Shown here one piece after another: positions 45,300 through 57,069 of a stretch of 64,000 bases of DNA; the stretch's first letter is position 1, and each line of letters opens with the position of its first letter. The DNA is from Amphimedon queenslandica. Its lineage: Eukaryota > Porifera > Demospongiae > Haplosclerida > Niphatidae. The translations under genes and the position numbers were made by a program. Under the pieces are notes generated by a model. That model searched no databases. It was not told where the DNA came from and worked only from the letters and a program-made list of their open reading frames with translations. The DNA is taken from the NCBI RefSeq assembly GCF_000090795.2, contig NW_003546288.1:232254-296253 (forward strand), read 5' to 3'.

Positions 45300-47480
45300 C
45301 ATTAATAATCATGCATAGCCATAATTAACTGCTGATGAAAATGCATAGCGTGACTAAACAGACTACAGTATTTGAAGGGCTTTACTCCTAAATACGGTCA
45401 ACGTTAATTGCTATCGTGGTGGAATTAAAATATGCTTGTATAATCAAAAATACTAAGATAACTAGTTAACTTCTGCAGTCAACAAAGCCATCTTGCTTTG
45501 GCCCTTGTACTAGTTTAACCATAGTTAAGCCTTAAATACTGTCAACACTAATGCAGTAGTACCTTCAAATAGAAATGAGTACAGAGTGAAACACCTTAAC
45601 TTTATTTGCTCCAAAGCTGACTGTTGTAGCTACAATCCAGTGATTATTGCCTGTGTGAATAATTATATTGAATGGCATCTGGGAGCTGCTATAACTATGG
45701 TGGCTGTCTGAAGCAGTTAAGGTTATAACAACCCTGATATCATATTAATTTGCTTTCTGAGTAGATTTTGTGCATAACCCATGTGTCTATCTGAAAACCA
45801 GCTTCCTGAAATTTTAATACATTAATGTTAAGCGTTCAGTTGAAAATCATCACATACAATCCACCAATCACCAGATTCATTTTGGGCTTGGATGTCGCAG
45901 GTTTCTTCTTCCAATTCGACATTTATTTTTCTCTGATTCGGCTCAGCCTTTATCTCTAGCAACAATTATGGTTAAATTAAATAGCATGCTCATTTAATTT
46001 TTAACCTGATGCAAGATACAGGGAACTTCTAACCCACCCAGTGGAAAATCTTTGCTGTAGCAATGATGATCAGACTCTACTGCTTCTAATGTACAATTTC
46101 CTTGTAGAAAATAAAAACAAGAGGCTAATATTCTTCATGGTGCATGGCCTACAATATTTACACTTAATATACACTGTTTTGGCATCACTACAGAATATTT
46201 ACCTTTGTCATTGTCACTTTCTCTAACACATTCTAATTTTACATCATTGGTAGGAGTAGATTTCTTTTGAAACATGATGACCTCAAATGCAACTGTCTAT
46301 TCATGGCTAATTATACACAAGGACATGCATCTGCTCACGTCCACGCTAGGCTGACCACGCCTACAAATACTGATTGCCCAGGAAACTGCCACTTTTAATG
46401 ACCACCAATATTAAATCTCTGCTTGATCATCAAAATTTGCGAATTTTTTTGCTGCCAATTTTTCCAGATACACATATTGATATTATTATGATTGTAATAT
46501 TATCATTGTATTATTATTATTGCATTAATGTGTCATTATAGTGTTATTGTAATGTAGTGCATGATGGAAAGTACTTCTTGTCCTTTAGTACCTCTTTAAA
46601 CTAGGATCCATTATGTATCCTTGTCCTTCGTAATTGTCTGACCTTTCCCTCTGAATTTTTTCTTTCTTTGTTAAGTAAAATGTGACATTGGCCATGAGGG
46701 TGGGATAGCAGTTTCATTTGCTAGATCACAAAATTCAAGCAAGAGACTCGATTTATAGAGCTATATGAGCAGGGAGTGAAAGTATTCTTGAAAGCCTAGG
46801 ATATTGGAGCAGATAAACAAGCTGCTGTATTTTTGCGTATTATTGGGTCCACTATTTTTACTTTACTGACCAGTCTGCTGGCACCAGCACAACCTTCTCA
46901 GAAGACTGGATGAGCTCTTAAACAAGAAGGTGCGGTATAAATGGTGGGGCCCTGGGCATGGTGGCTTCAGTTTTATTCACGTGTAAAAATGTCGGCTATA
47001 GATGGTGTTGCTTCTTCAAAAAAAACCGCAGGAAGAAAGGGGTCTCGGTACCAAATGGACTTCCATTTTAATCTCAAAGAAGACAATGACCAGTTCCAGT
47101 TAGGCTTGATCGAGTTAAGGAATCTTTAGGCACTAAAAGAAGGTGCTGGAACCGTTGTCTCATTTACTCACCGATTTAGTTTAAAAAGAGAATCATTCTG
47201 AGGCTCTATCACATGATACTAGTAGTTGTTCTGCTATGCTCAATACTTCAGGTAGTTCTAATGTGTTTAAATTAGTGATTATATATGAATAAGGTATGGG
47301 TGATGGGGACGAAGAGCCGCCATTTTGAGCATAGATATAGGATCAGCTATTGGGAAACATACATTAGTGTAAGTGTGGTATGGTTGATCGAAGGATGATC
47401 AGTTACAGACAGGTATTCTTTGTTATTATTATTATTATTATTGTTACTATTATTATCAACATCATCAAAACTATTCATAA
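45300..47480. other. Spacer with isolated exon-like blocks
   Basis: Minus block 45840-45965 encodes KINVELEEETCDIQAQNESG and DWWIVCDDFQ, and plus block 46941-47129 encodes MSAIDGVASSKKTAGRKGSR and YQMDFHFNLKEDNDQFQLGL. Both look coding but neither is recognised. A TTA microsatellite lies at 47420-47455. Confidence 0.3.
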
Positions 47481-47489
47481 TTTTAGATC

Positions 47490-48060
47490 GTCATGTGATT
47501 TGTGTTGAATTTCAATTCAATGCAAGTTGTGAGTCCTGTAATCATAACTCAAGTTTATTAGGCACTAGATACAGGAGTAAGTATTATTTGTAATGTAAAG
47601 TAATCATATGGTGGCATTAATATTTTTAGGCTCGTACTAGCATTTTTCTTGTGCTCGTATATTACCGTCACAGTACTGCCATATTTTTGTCGACATCACT
47701 TGATATAGTTGGGAAGAGGTACACAATACAGGAGGCTCCTCACCATCCCCATATCTATTAAACCATATAATATTTATATTTTTAAAAATTTAGAATAACA
47801 TTTTTGTATTTACTTCTTCTAGTAGATAGTTGAATGTTAAACCTGCTACCAGTACTAGGATCTGAATGAGGACCATGTTGCAGTCTTTTGCTGGAACCAC
47901 TTATACTTGATAGTGGCTGATATATATATGGTAGTTGTCAGGGCTGTCTGGTCCCAATGGTGGCGGTTCTTGGGCTGGTTTTCTGTGTAGTAGTGAGGGC
48001 TATTCCCTTGCCACTATCACTTATTACCTGCCTGACAGCAACATTGACCATGTTTCTTAG
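47490..48060 (+). repeat. REP-B interspersed repeat, copy 2
   Basis: Collinear with 7680-8245 (see copy 1): GAGTCCTGTAATCATAACTC, ATTAATATTTTTAGGCTCGT, CTCACCATCCCCATATCTAT, TACTAGGATCTGAATGAGGA, TGCCACTATCACTTATTACC all match in order. No DIRS coding sequence follows. Confidence 0.7.
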
Positions 48061-48484
48061 GCTGTTGAGAGATTTTTCAGAATATACAATATAATATTTG
48101 ATAATAATGTAAAATTATTACTTCAAGTCAATTATACCATTTCTCTCCTTGCTGTGCTTTCTAGGTGTGCTTGTAGGTTAACTCTCTCACCTTTGCTAAT
48201 TTTAATGTTTTTATAATGCATTTTGCTAGTGATTTAGCCATGATAAGTACAGTGCCAGTGCGGCAGCCATTTTGTTAATTTCAAATTTCATTCAAGGCCG
48301 CCATATTGTACCCAGGGCACCTTCTTTTATACTGTGATTGACGGAAGCGATTTCATGACGTCGCGTGAATGGTTTTATAGTTCACCTTGTTTAAGCAAAA
48401 TAAAGATGTACTACTCAAGGAGTGTGACGATAGCAAGCGGTACCGTTCTTACAATGAAGTGCAGACTTCTGAGGAATCTTGACA

Positions 48485-48735
48485 CAGCTTGCTACGGCCT
48501 TAGGATACTATGCAATGAATTGCAACTTTGAAGCGCTCCTGCACCAAGCACTGAAGGACACATTTGCAGCAGTGTCTGTAGTACCAGAAGCCTTGTATTG
48601 TCGACATGAAAAGAGTTGGCCATTAGTCAAAACAAATTGGGAGCTACAAATGCATTTGGCAGAGAAACTTTATGTACTTGAAAAGGTAAAACTGAAAATA
48701 AAGAATGGCCACCAAGAAATGTTAAGAGCGTGATA
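48485..48735 (+). pseudogene. Gag-like retrotransposon fragment
   Basis: The frame 48479-48733 reads CNFEALLHQALKDTFAAVSV, then a segment ending LYVLEKVKLKIKNGHQEMLR. The pattern C.F...L..ALKD.FV.G....ALQ..L resembles the C-terminal capsid region of Ty3/gypsy gag in invertebrates. No zinc knuckle, protease or RT follows, so this is at most a fragment. Confidence 0.35.
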
Positions 48736-48739
48736 TGTG

Positions 48740-50070
48740 CTCCGAGGAGCGGATAATTGCCATTGGGACGTGACATATTGCAGCATGTTTAACTAGACTG
48801 GCCCGAAATTGCCAAGGTTCATACTGTCTGCTGACATTAGGAGTTGACTAAGGAATTGGATAAATACTTAGCTGTACCATGAGATAGGCTAAGAAGATTT
48901 ACAAAGGACTAGGTTTCACTGCAAAAAAAGATAAAGCTACACCATAGTATTTTTGCCCTCACTCGTTACCCTTCGCTTTAGAGGAGACAGTGGAGAAAAA
49001 GCTAGACTGATAATTTGCAGTAGCTATTCTTAAATCAGTTTGTATTAGTCAATAGGCTACTCTCATTGTTGTGATCCCAAAGGAGGGAAGTCATATTAGG
49101 CTGTGCGGTGACACACGACTATAGCTGTGCACACACAACATTCAGGCTGTCCCAAAAAAGCGGACCGGAATGGACCAACAGATAATGGTTGGCGACAAGT
49201 CTGTTTTGCAGACCTTAATGGTCCGCAACCTCTATTTTACAGACTACTTTGCTCACTGAAATGCTACAGATGCTAAAAGTTACAGCTAATGCTATGGTCA
49301 AGATTTACTCTCACTAAAATCCTGCTTCTGGCTAGCCCAAACATTTAGGTATTGCTAATTTAATTAAATTCTTTATGAAGCAACTGTATACAGCCTGAGC
49401 CTGCTGGGTACTTAATGGACTAGCAAACTTGATGCCTGCACAAATGGTTCAGTGAATTTAACTGTCATACCTATTTGTGTTACTTTACAGCCTAGTGAGG
49501 GAAGCAAATCTTGTCCTGAATTCAGTGGAATAATGTTTACAAATTAGCTGTCCTGTGTTGGCAATCGCAACGACTTAGAAATGACCACTGATGGGGGCAC
49601 AATTATTGTAGTTGATTATGTTATGCATGCATAAATTTAAAAACTTAGATCTATACTTGTTACCATAACATGCATTGTATGAACTGTAAGCATGCACTTA
49701 AGATGCATGCCTTATTAATATTTCCCAGACTTGTAAGGATTTTATTTAAGAATTTAGACCTTTAATTTATATAAATTCAGAATTTTTTGTAACAATCATA
49801 CAAAAACTTTGGTAGCTATAACTATCCCTACATAAGTGAACTACATCATCAAAAGATAATCTATACTTTCAATACTAATCAGTCAAGCTCTGACATTATA
49901 CTACTGAGTGATATAACAGTGCTCATTTTCTGTAAATTTCTGTTTAGCATGGTATATTATTTATTAAATAGTTATTTATTCTACTAACGATAATTTAATT
50001 TTCATTTAGTAGTTAAGCTTACTTCAAAGCTTGGTATGATTCACTACCCAATTCTCGTTAACATCATTGC
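48740..50070. other. Spacer, no gene recognised
   Basis: AT-rich; no open frame of note and no repeat ends identified. Confidence 0.4.
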
Positions 50071-50082
50071 TGTATAAACAGA

Positions 50083-50143
50083 AGTAGATGATGTTTAGAG
50101 AGTGTCGAACTGCACTGTAGTGCTAGTGATATGACCGCGTAGA
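50083..50143 (+). repeat. Left TIR of the P-like transposon
   Basis: 61 bp, 57/61 identical to the complement of 54761-54821. Mismatches fall at 50095, 50108-50109 and the CG of ACCGCG. Confidence 0.92.
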
Positions 50144-50278
50144 TCTTTCTTGTATAAGAATGAAAACTTCCGTATTGCTCCGCATATCTCTTTAGTGCTT
50201 CTTGGTGTTAATTCTTGCTTGATTCTATTCCCATACTGGGCGTGGTTCTTAATAACTGAAATCACATGATTGTTTAAA

Positions 50279-53215
50279 ATGGCTGCTATGATGACAGAAG
50301 ATAGCCATGAAAGCCTAGGAGACTCCAGAATTATCTATCTTTATAATTAACTCTCTAGTAACCTGAAGGGTTTCATTGTCAATAAGTGCATCTTTGAAGG
50401 CTTGTACTGTTTAGTAGTGACTCATGAGAGGCTCTTCAGCAACCCACCTGTTGGACCAACTTCTAGAGTAAGAATCTTGGTGAAATATGAAGAATATATA
50501 GTGCAAATGTTACTGAGAAAACTTGAAAGAGGCTCCTCATCCAGTATTTCTCCAGAAAAGGAACTATTGCAGCTGTGTTTGAAGTATGCTTCTGATTCAC
50601 CTGTGTTCAAGTTTTGTCCTGGTATCAATGCAACAGAATATGAGTTAACAAAACGGCCCATTCGTTTTGATGTCAAAAGTATACATAAGACACAAAAACC
50701 ATTCATTCGACTAGATTCAGTGAAATGTGCTTTATGGTTTCAGTTGGGGTCAACCTGTAGATCTGAACGTTGTTCTGCTAAATCAGTCTTGTGTCAGCCT
50801 TGTGTTCGGTTAAAGTGTGATATTCATATATATTTAATGGAACTGAATCAGAAAGCCCAACCAAAAAGCTGCTAAGACAAGGAAGTTCTTCACGTGCTCG
50901 TTTATCATATATGTCACCATCAAGTAGAGAGAAAAGGAAATCAAACCACCTAAATGAGAGAAAAATTTTGAAGTTGCTTTGTTATGAAGAAACAGCAGTT
51001 GCCTTGGACGACCATCAAGATTCTGAGATGTCATTGATAACTTCTATAATACATAACAACTACCAGGAAGAATTGGGTGAATTGTACTCTGAAGGTTAGT
51101 GTACAATGTATGTACTTAAATTAACCATATTTGTGTTATTATAGCTGAAAAGCATGGTGTTTCACATGTTATAAAAGATATTTGGCTTGAAGATGCTAAT
51201 AGAAGAGTGAAGAAGCAACATTTTATGATGATCAGTCTCGCAATAGTATGTTTTTCCATGTATAATGTAATAGCTGATTTTACTCATTAGGGAGCGGTTC
51301 AAGGGGCAATAAATGGAGCATGGTTACTATAAGAATGGGTAAGAAAGTCTATGCATTGATGTTGTTACGATTTTTGTTATTTGGCTTTTTAGCTCTAGCA
51401 GTATGTGTGAGAAGCCCTGCTGCTTATGAAGCTTTGAAATCTGTTGGAGTTCTACAGCTTCCATGCTGAGCAACTTTACAAAGCTACACCGGTGCTTTTT
51501 TACATGAGCCAGGAGCTAATAGTAGCTGTATTGAAGCACAAGTGGCTCAGTTTTTACTTTATTGTCAGAAGAGGGTTTCAGAGGGAAAGAAAGAGTCTGT
51601 AAAGGATGGCATCTTAATTTTTGATGAAGTCAAAGTTATAAATTTGTTAATGTAGAACTCAAGCAGTCAAACCTTGATTTCGTTGAGTATGAGGCATGAC
51701 GAAATGGCATCATTGGCAGACATCTTTCGAACTCTGGACTGTAACAGTGAGTATGAGGCATGACGAAATGGCATCATTGGCAGACATCTTTCGAACTCTG
51801 GACTGTAACAGTGCTAAGCAGACTAGTCACATACTGCAGTTTTTGTGGAGCGACTTAACTAGTGATTTTGATATTATTGGAACCTATTTTAGTAGTCCTG
51901 ATATGGTTGATAGTAAATTAACTTTATCTTGTTTGTTGGAGACAATAAAGCTGGTTCAATTGCATGGTCTCTTGACATCATTACTTGTCTGTGACGGAGC
52001 ATCCAGCAATCTATCTCTCATAAAGTCAACTCATGGCTTCTCTGGAGCATATAACCACCATGAAAGGTCAGTAAATAGGGTTTTTTTATTGTAATGTGCA
52101 TGTTTGTATAGGAGAAAGTGACCCTTATGCTGTGACTCCTTATATGATTAATCCATTCAACCCTCCTAATCCTATTTTCTGGCTCATATGCCCCACACAC
52201 CAAGTAAGAGGAAATTTAACTATCAAACTTTACATGTACATTTCATTGTAGCTGAAGAATATGATTAATGCACTGTTTTTATCACAAAGTGGGGAGACAG
52301 TCATCTGTTATAGATGGTGTTACTTTTGGCTGGAATGCAGTGACAATGATGTTTGATAGAGAATGTCAGCGGATCAGTACTGGTTTAACTCGAATGGTTC
52401 CAAGGTTAAGGAAAGCACATGAAATCCGGGACACGTAGACAAAGTTAAATGTTACTCTAGCTAAAATACTGCAGGTAGGTTTCCAATCGTTTATACACCA
52501 AAATTAGTTAGTTTTTAACATTGCAGCAAGAGAAGGCACACTCTCAGAATTGTTTTTGTATGTCTCCAAAAATCCTGAACAAGCTGTTACTGATGGGAGC
52601 AAAGCAACGCTGTCATATTTAGAAGCATGATGTAATTATTTCAAAATGGATTCTTGAGTCACGATAAAGTTTACAATTTGGATTGCAATGCTTTGGAATC
52701 AATAAATGAAGGAATTGCATTCTTTACATCATGGTTGAACCAAATAATGGATACAGGTACAACTTCACGAGTTTCACATGTTACATTAAATCATTTCATT
52801 TAGATCGAAGTTTTGAAAGTCAGAACAATACTCAAAAGAAGTTCTTGGCGTGGCAAAGTCAGCTTTATTATTATAGTAATGTTTTTCATTTGACTTTTAA
52901 AATAGCTTTTGACCTTCTTCGGATTGACTTCTATGGCTTCACCATGTTTTGCCGTTACTTTTTAGAGAAGTATCCTGGTTATTATGTTTCTCCTCTCCGA
53001 GTGTCCGGATCAGCTGTAGAGACCTTTTTAGCCAGTTCAAGTATAGCGCTGGTGGGAAACTGAATGCAGCCAATTACTCGTACTCAAGAGCTGTCTGTCT
53101 GGTTAAGCAGGTTACATTATCACATTACAGTGGCAAAGATTACAGGGATGAACAGTTGGCTACTCCTACTCTTCCTTTGAATAGAAAAGTTAATGGGAAA
53201 AAATCAGTTGAATAG
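50279..53215 (+). pseudogene. P-like (THAP9/TNP RNase H) transposase
   Basis: ATG at 50279 (MAAMMTEDSHESLGDSR) with a TAA at codon 24. The main first block 50402-50875 ends in a cysteine cluster (CRSERCSAKSVLCQPCVRLK). Short exons with GT/AG edges follow: 50911-51096, 51144-51240, and 51395-51650 with SPAAYEALKSVGVLQLPC, TLQSYTGAFLHEPGA and GILIFDEVKV (first catalytic Asp). A TAG follows, then MRHDEMASLADIFRTLDCN twice because of a 64-bp duplication, then LLVCDGASSNLSLIKSTHG (second Asp), NPIFWLICPTHQLKNMINAL (CPxHxLKN motif), and near the C-terminus YVSPLRVSGSAVETF with a frame slip into LFSQFKYSAGGKLNAANYSY. Known family role: cut-and-paste excision and integration. This copy cannot be translated as one protein. 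Confidence 0.8.
51685..51812 (+). repeat. Perfect 64-bp tandem duplication
   Basis: 51685-51748 is repeated exactly at 51749-51812 (starts GAGTATGAGGCATGACGAAA). 64 is not a multiple of three, so it breaks the transposase frame. Perfect identity implies a recent event or an assembly artefact. Confidence 0.97.
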
Positions 53216-53251
53216 TAACATGAAATTGAAGTTGCAAAAAATTAATTATAA

Positions 53252-54685
53252 TTATTTTAATGAATGTGTGCACACAACAGAGTACATATATGATGAGTAA
53301 GTAAGTAATTGGTCACGTAGGTTTTGTCCTCCAGTAGATGCTTGGCTTTTATTCACTGCTATCTTTTGTTTTAATGAAGATAAATATTCTTGGATTCTGG
53401 TGCTAGCATGTTTCCGCAACATTTCATGAAACACAGTATTAACAGCTTCCTTTTCTATATCTTCCTCTATTTTTGTTTTGTTTTCCAATGCTTGGATGAA
53501 GCTGCTTTTGAGATGAGTGGACTTGCTTGCAAGACTGTGAGCAACCTGCAACAGTTAAAAGATCATAATGAAAATGTACATGTAATGAAAGTAACTTGCC
53601 TTTATCAGCTGTTCTCCATGTTGTTCCATATCTTTTCATTGACCACATCCGTAATGCATTTGTCTACAGCTCTTAGAAATGGAATAAATGACACATTAAT
53701 TGTTTACATAAATCCCTTGTCTCGATATCGCAAGTGGTCAGGCATACATGACTTCTCTGTGGTCCTTATGGCTTGCAACACTGCTATTTCTAATGATATC
53801 GTCTCCCTCTTTTGGTCGCCACACATTTGAATATCTTTAGATCTATGCTTTAACATACTAGCTAATGTTGCTCCCCCAAATGGAAAGTAAACATCATCTC
53901 TATCTCTTTTATGCATGCATCTGGCAGTAGATTCTGAATCTGAAGTGATTGTAGTGCTACTCAAATTCTTGTCTGCTTCACGCAGTAGAATATCATATAT
54001 TGTAGATGAGAGTAAGATCTTACACCTGTTATGTTCATCATGTTCACTAGGTAATTGATCACAAAATTTCAACCACACTTGAGCTGTTTTCATAGAATAT
54101 GTAGGTGGCGAAATGACATATTGAATAGTCTAATCCTTAGATAATAAGATACTGCAATGCTTGTGCCACTCCACTTTGAATGAGATGTATTTATCTTTTC
54201 CCATGCCATTTCTATTCATATAGACCAATAAATGTTTGTAGATGGAAGTTGATCAGTGATTTAAGTACACCCTCATGATGAGCCACTAGCTCTTCAAAAA
54301 CAGCTGACTGACAGTTTTTAAAATAAGTTTTTACTTCTTTCAAAACTGAACATTTTTTAATATTGGAGATTAGCTTTGCTCTTTCCTTCTTATTACGCAT
54401 TTTTGTTTTAGAAGTTGTCCTGGGTTGAACAGCAGCAGTTGCAGATGCACTATCATCATATCTGCCTTCTTGATCCGCACCACACAGATTTTCCACTTCT
54501 AGTCCTTTTTCTAGGTCCTGTTTTTCTTTTAGGTGTAGATACATCGATGCCACAACTGATATTATCTGGATTTTCCTCGAGAAGTGATTCTTCAGCACAC
54601 ATTCTTCTCCACATGCACTAGGGGCGGGTGTAGTGGGAGGAGCCAGACTTATTAAGTACCACAGCCTTCTAAATTTCAGACCCAC
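53252..54685 (-). pseudogene. Second (accessory) gene of the P-like transposon
   Basis: Three minus-strand blocks. 54212-54685: MGLKFRRLWYLISLAPPTTP, then KEKQDLEKGLEVENLCGADQ, a basic KTKMRNKKERAKLISNIKK and YFKNCQSAVFEELVAHHEGV. 53704-54093: KTAQVWLKFCDQLPSEHDEH, ILLSSTIYDILLREADKNL, DDVYFPFGGATLASMLKHRS and LEIAVLQAIRTTEKSCMPDH. A short frame-slipped piece (DKCITDVVNEK, then DMEQHGEQLIK) leads into 53252-53551: HSLASKSTHLKSSFIQALEN, FHEMLRKHASTRIQEYLSSL. Charged and helical, no catalytic motif I recognise. It is wholly inside the TIRs and convergent with the transposase. Role unknown; a DNA-binding or regulatory partner is a guess. Confidence 0.6.
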
Positions 54686-54760
54686 TCAAACTGTTTCAGA
54701 CTCATGCTTCCAGCAGCTAGTAACTTCTCAAAAGAAGTGCTAATCATGGCGATACTTAGT

Positions 54761-54821
54761 TCTACACGGTCATATCACTAGCACTACAGTGCAAATCGAC
54801 ACTCTCTACACATCATCTACT
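54761..54821 (-). repeat. Right TIR of the P-like transposon
   Basis: Complement matches the left TIR at 57 of 61 positions. The gene at 53252-54685 starts only about 75 bp inside it. Confidence 0.92.
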
Positions 54822-54964
54822 CTTAGTATAAATTATTAAAAAATTTTACTGTGGCCTTCCAAAGCACCCTGAAGTAGCCTCAATATGTAGAAATATGTCA
54901 GGTTACTCTCGATCAACAATGCGCCAGTTGACTTATTATCACTATACTGATAAATTTAATTATG

Positions 54965-55000
54965 CGCAAAACGGTACCTTTTGTCAACTATGGTCCCAAT
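54965..55000. repeat. REP-A half copy (right TIR only)
   Basis: GGTACCTTTTGTCAACTATGGTCCCAA matches the right end of REP-A with two changes; no left half is present. Confidence 0.6.
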
Positions 55001-55289
55001 TATATTAATGACAGGCTAATACTTGCACCATGCATTTATGTGGTAAAATACGGTATGTGGCTAAACAATAGCTACCCAAAGGAGTAAAAAAAGGTGTTCA
55101 ATTAAAAAATCTTTACTGTTGCGGGGACATGAAACTAGCCATAATGTACCACTTCTAGTTCTAGTTCCAAGAACCTAAGAGGAACATGATACATCACCCA
55201 TATGCCATAGCGCCCCCCCTTTAATCTTATTGCTTCCTAGGATATAACTGATGTACATGTAACAGGCTGTGCATAAGTCATTTGTGATG

Positions 55290-56400
55290 GTGCAATGCAG
55301 TTTGGGTTAAATAGATAAATACCTGCTTACTTAAATGCGGCCTCACTCGACTCATCTTTGAATGTTTGCGATAGCCTATTAATTTATTTCGTGACGTCTT
55401 GTTTTGATATTACTCTCTTTTCGCTTCTAGTAAGCTCCCTACTATTGGCTGCCATACTCTTTTCACGTAATTCATTACACCAATGCCAAATAGTTGCAAT
55501 GATTGGGTTGTGTTTGGTGGAAATTTAAGCAGAGTAATGCCATGCTCTAGTGCTAGGAGGCGTACTTCATATTACACATGAGAGAAATGATGGTTGAGAA
55601 TAATATTTGGCATATTATCACCAATAAATGGAATTAATGGAGACTTCATGCAGTCTAAGAGGTGATCTGAGTCATCCGTCCATTTCGTATCACACTATAC
55701 CTGGTTCCTAGAGGGCCACCATATGTAGTGTCTGACATAAGTTGTTCCTTCTTATACACTACATATGGTGATAAGAGCTTCCCTGCACCAGATATACAGA
55801 GCTAGAGTAAAGTTTTCTCCTCCAGACCCGGCAAAGATTGCTTGAAGCGACTCCTGGCCCCTCTTTCTGTGTATACACATCTACGGGTCTAGCTTAATGG
55901 AAAGCCGGATTCATCTACATTATAAATATTATCCGGCTTTCCTATGAAACCAAAACTAGTAAGCACTGGATTGAAACACTTATAAAACCAATGCCTTACT
56001 ACCTCTTTATTTATGGCCTTGGCTCATACCAGCGAAAGATGTAGTGGCTAAAATATGGATGCGCTTCATAAACAAACCCCCCCTGCCACTCCACCTTTAC
56101 TGAGGTTTGGCTTCTTAGTGTATTTAAAGAAGCTATGCATTATTCCAATGATGTCAGTGTGGCATAAGCCATACCCCCATTTGGCAAAGAAAAGATACAC
56201 TACTACAATCTCCTTCTCATCTGCTATCATTGTCTTGATATGACCTGGTCTTTTGACAACACTACCATAAGCAAGATGGTTGCGAAGTGTTGACCTTATC
56301 CCGTACATTGAAGCTGCTTGTTTAATTTCCTTGTCCTCTTTGCATTATTAACTGCCCTTTCCATATCTTCTTCATTCCATTTCATTTTCTCTAATAATGA
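55290..56400 (-). pseudogene. Pogo/Tigger-like (DDE_1) transposase
   Basis: From the 5' end on the minus strand: MKWNEEDMERAV-type start near 56390, 56066-56308 with LRNHLAYGSVVKRPGHIKTM, IADEKEIVVVYLFFAKWGYG (CENP-B/pogo HTH and linker), then RKPDNIYNVDESGFPL with the first catalytic Asp, CIHRKRGARS, VVYKKEQLMSDTTYGGPLGT, IPFIGDNMPNIILNHHFSHV where the second Asp (normally DGH.SH) is Asn, and LLKFPPNTTQSLQLFGIGV. The third acid position (LD.GVF) also reads G. Multiple frame changes. This is a dead pogo-class element; family members include Tigger and the CENP-B lineage. Confidence 0.8.
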
Positions 56401-56689
56401 CGGACCATTTCTATATATATAACTTGCACAAAATAATAAATATGATACAAATAACAATGTATTATTGTTATAAAATTCTAATGCATTTAGCAGTAGTTAT
56501 TGAAAGTGCCCTCTGTCTCTTCTGGTGCTGAAATAAGCCCGCTCACTTGTTAAGAGTGACAAAATTCAATAGCAACACTAAAGTATCACAACTGTTTACC
56601 CGCATTTTTCTCGCATTTTTTAGTTATCATCATTGTTGCCCTTTAGTGTTGTTCAAGGTCTTATTTTTTAATTACTTATAGTTGTAATT

Positions 56690-56885
56690 CCAGGACTAAA
56701 CCTATATGTAGTATTAGTTCTAGTTCCAGTTTCAGTACTAAACCTTCACCTAGTAATATTTCCAGTTCAAGTTCCAGTACTATACATGTAACTAGTATTA
56801 GTCTAGTTCTGGTTCTAGTACTAAATCTGTAGCTAGTATTAGTTCCAGTTCTAGCTCCAGTAATTTTTCTAGTTCTAGATGCAAT
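56690..56885 (+). repeat. TAGTTCTAGTTCCAG simple array
   Basis: Imperfect units of AGTWYTAGTTCYAGT. Read on the minus strand it gives a spurious Leu-Glu-rich ORF. It flanks the 3' end of the hAT gene. Confidence 0.85.
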
Positions 56886-57069
56886 ACCAAAGCAAATACA
56901 CCACACTAATCTAATATAGCTATATATGGTATGACATTTTGTGTACTTTTAATCAAAACTATTATTAAATTTTTTTGAATTAATTCTTATGATTAGAGAT
57001 AGCTTTTGTTTCTGCGTAACAGTGTTTCTCTTTCTAAGTGCATATCGGATAGACAATTTCTTCTTTCCC

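Larger units (their letters stand above)
50079..54824. mobile_element. Complete P-like DNA transposon with two convergent genes
   Basis: Terminal inverted repeats are 50083-50143 and 54761-54821, 61 bp with 57 matching positions (both start AGTAGATGATGT and contain CTGTAGTGCTAGTGATATGA). Just outside, GTATAAA lies at 50072-50078 and 54826-54832; as 8-mers (TGTATAAA and AGTATAAA) they match at 7 of 8, the duplication size made by P-superfamily transposases. Inside are a P-like transposase on the plus strand (50.28-53.2 kb) and a second gene on the minus strand (54.69-53.25 kb). Both are damaged but keep their full architecture. Confidence 0.88.

Noticed and set aside
53390-53830. Plus-strand ORF of 146 codons in the P-like transposon
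   Set aside because: Antisense to the accessory gene, whose minus-strand blocks continue coherently across several exons.
56676-56906. Leu-Glu-rich ORF (LELELE runs) on the minus strand
   Set aside because: Direct translation product of the TAGTTCTAGTTC array; no independent coding evidence.
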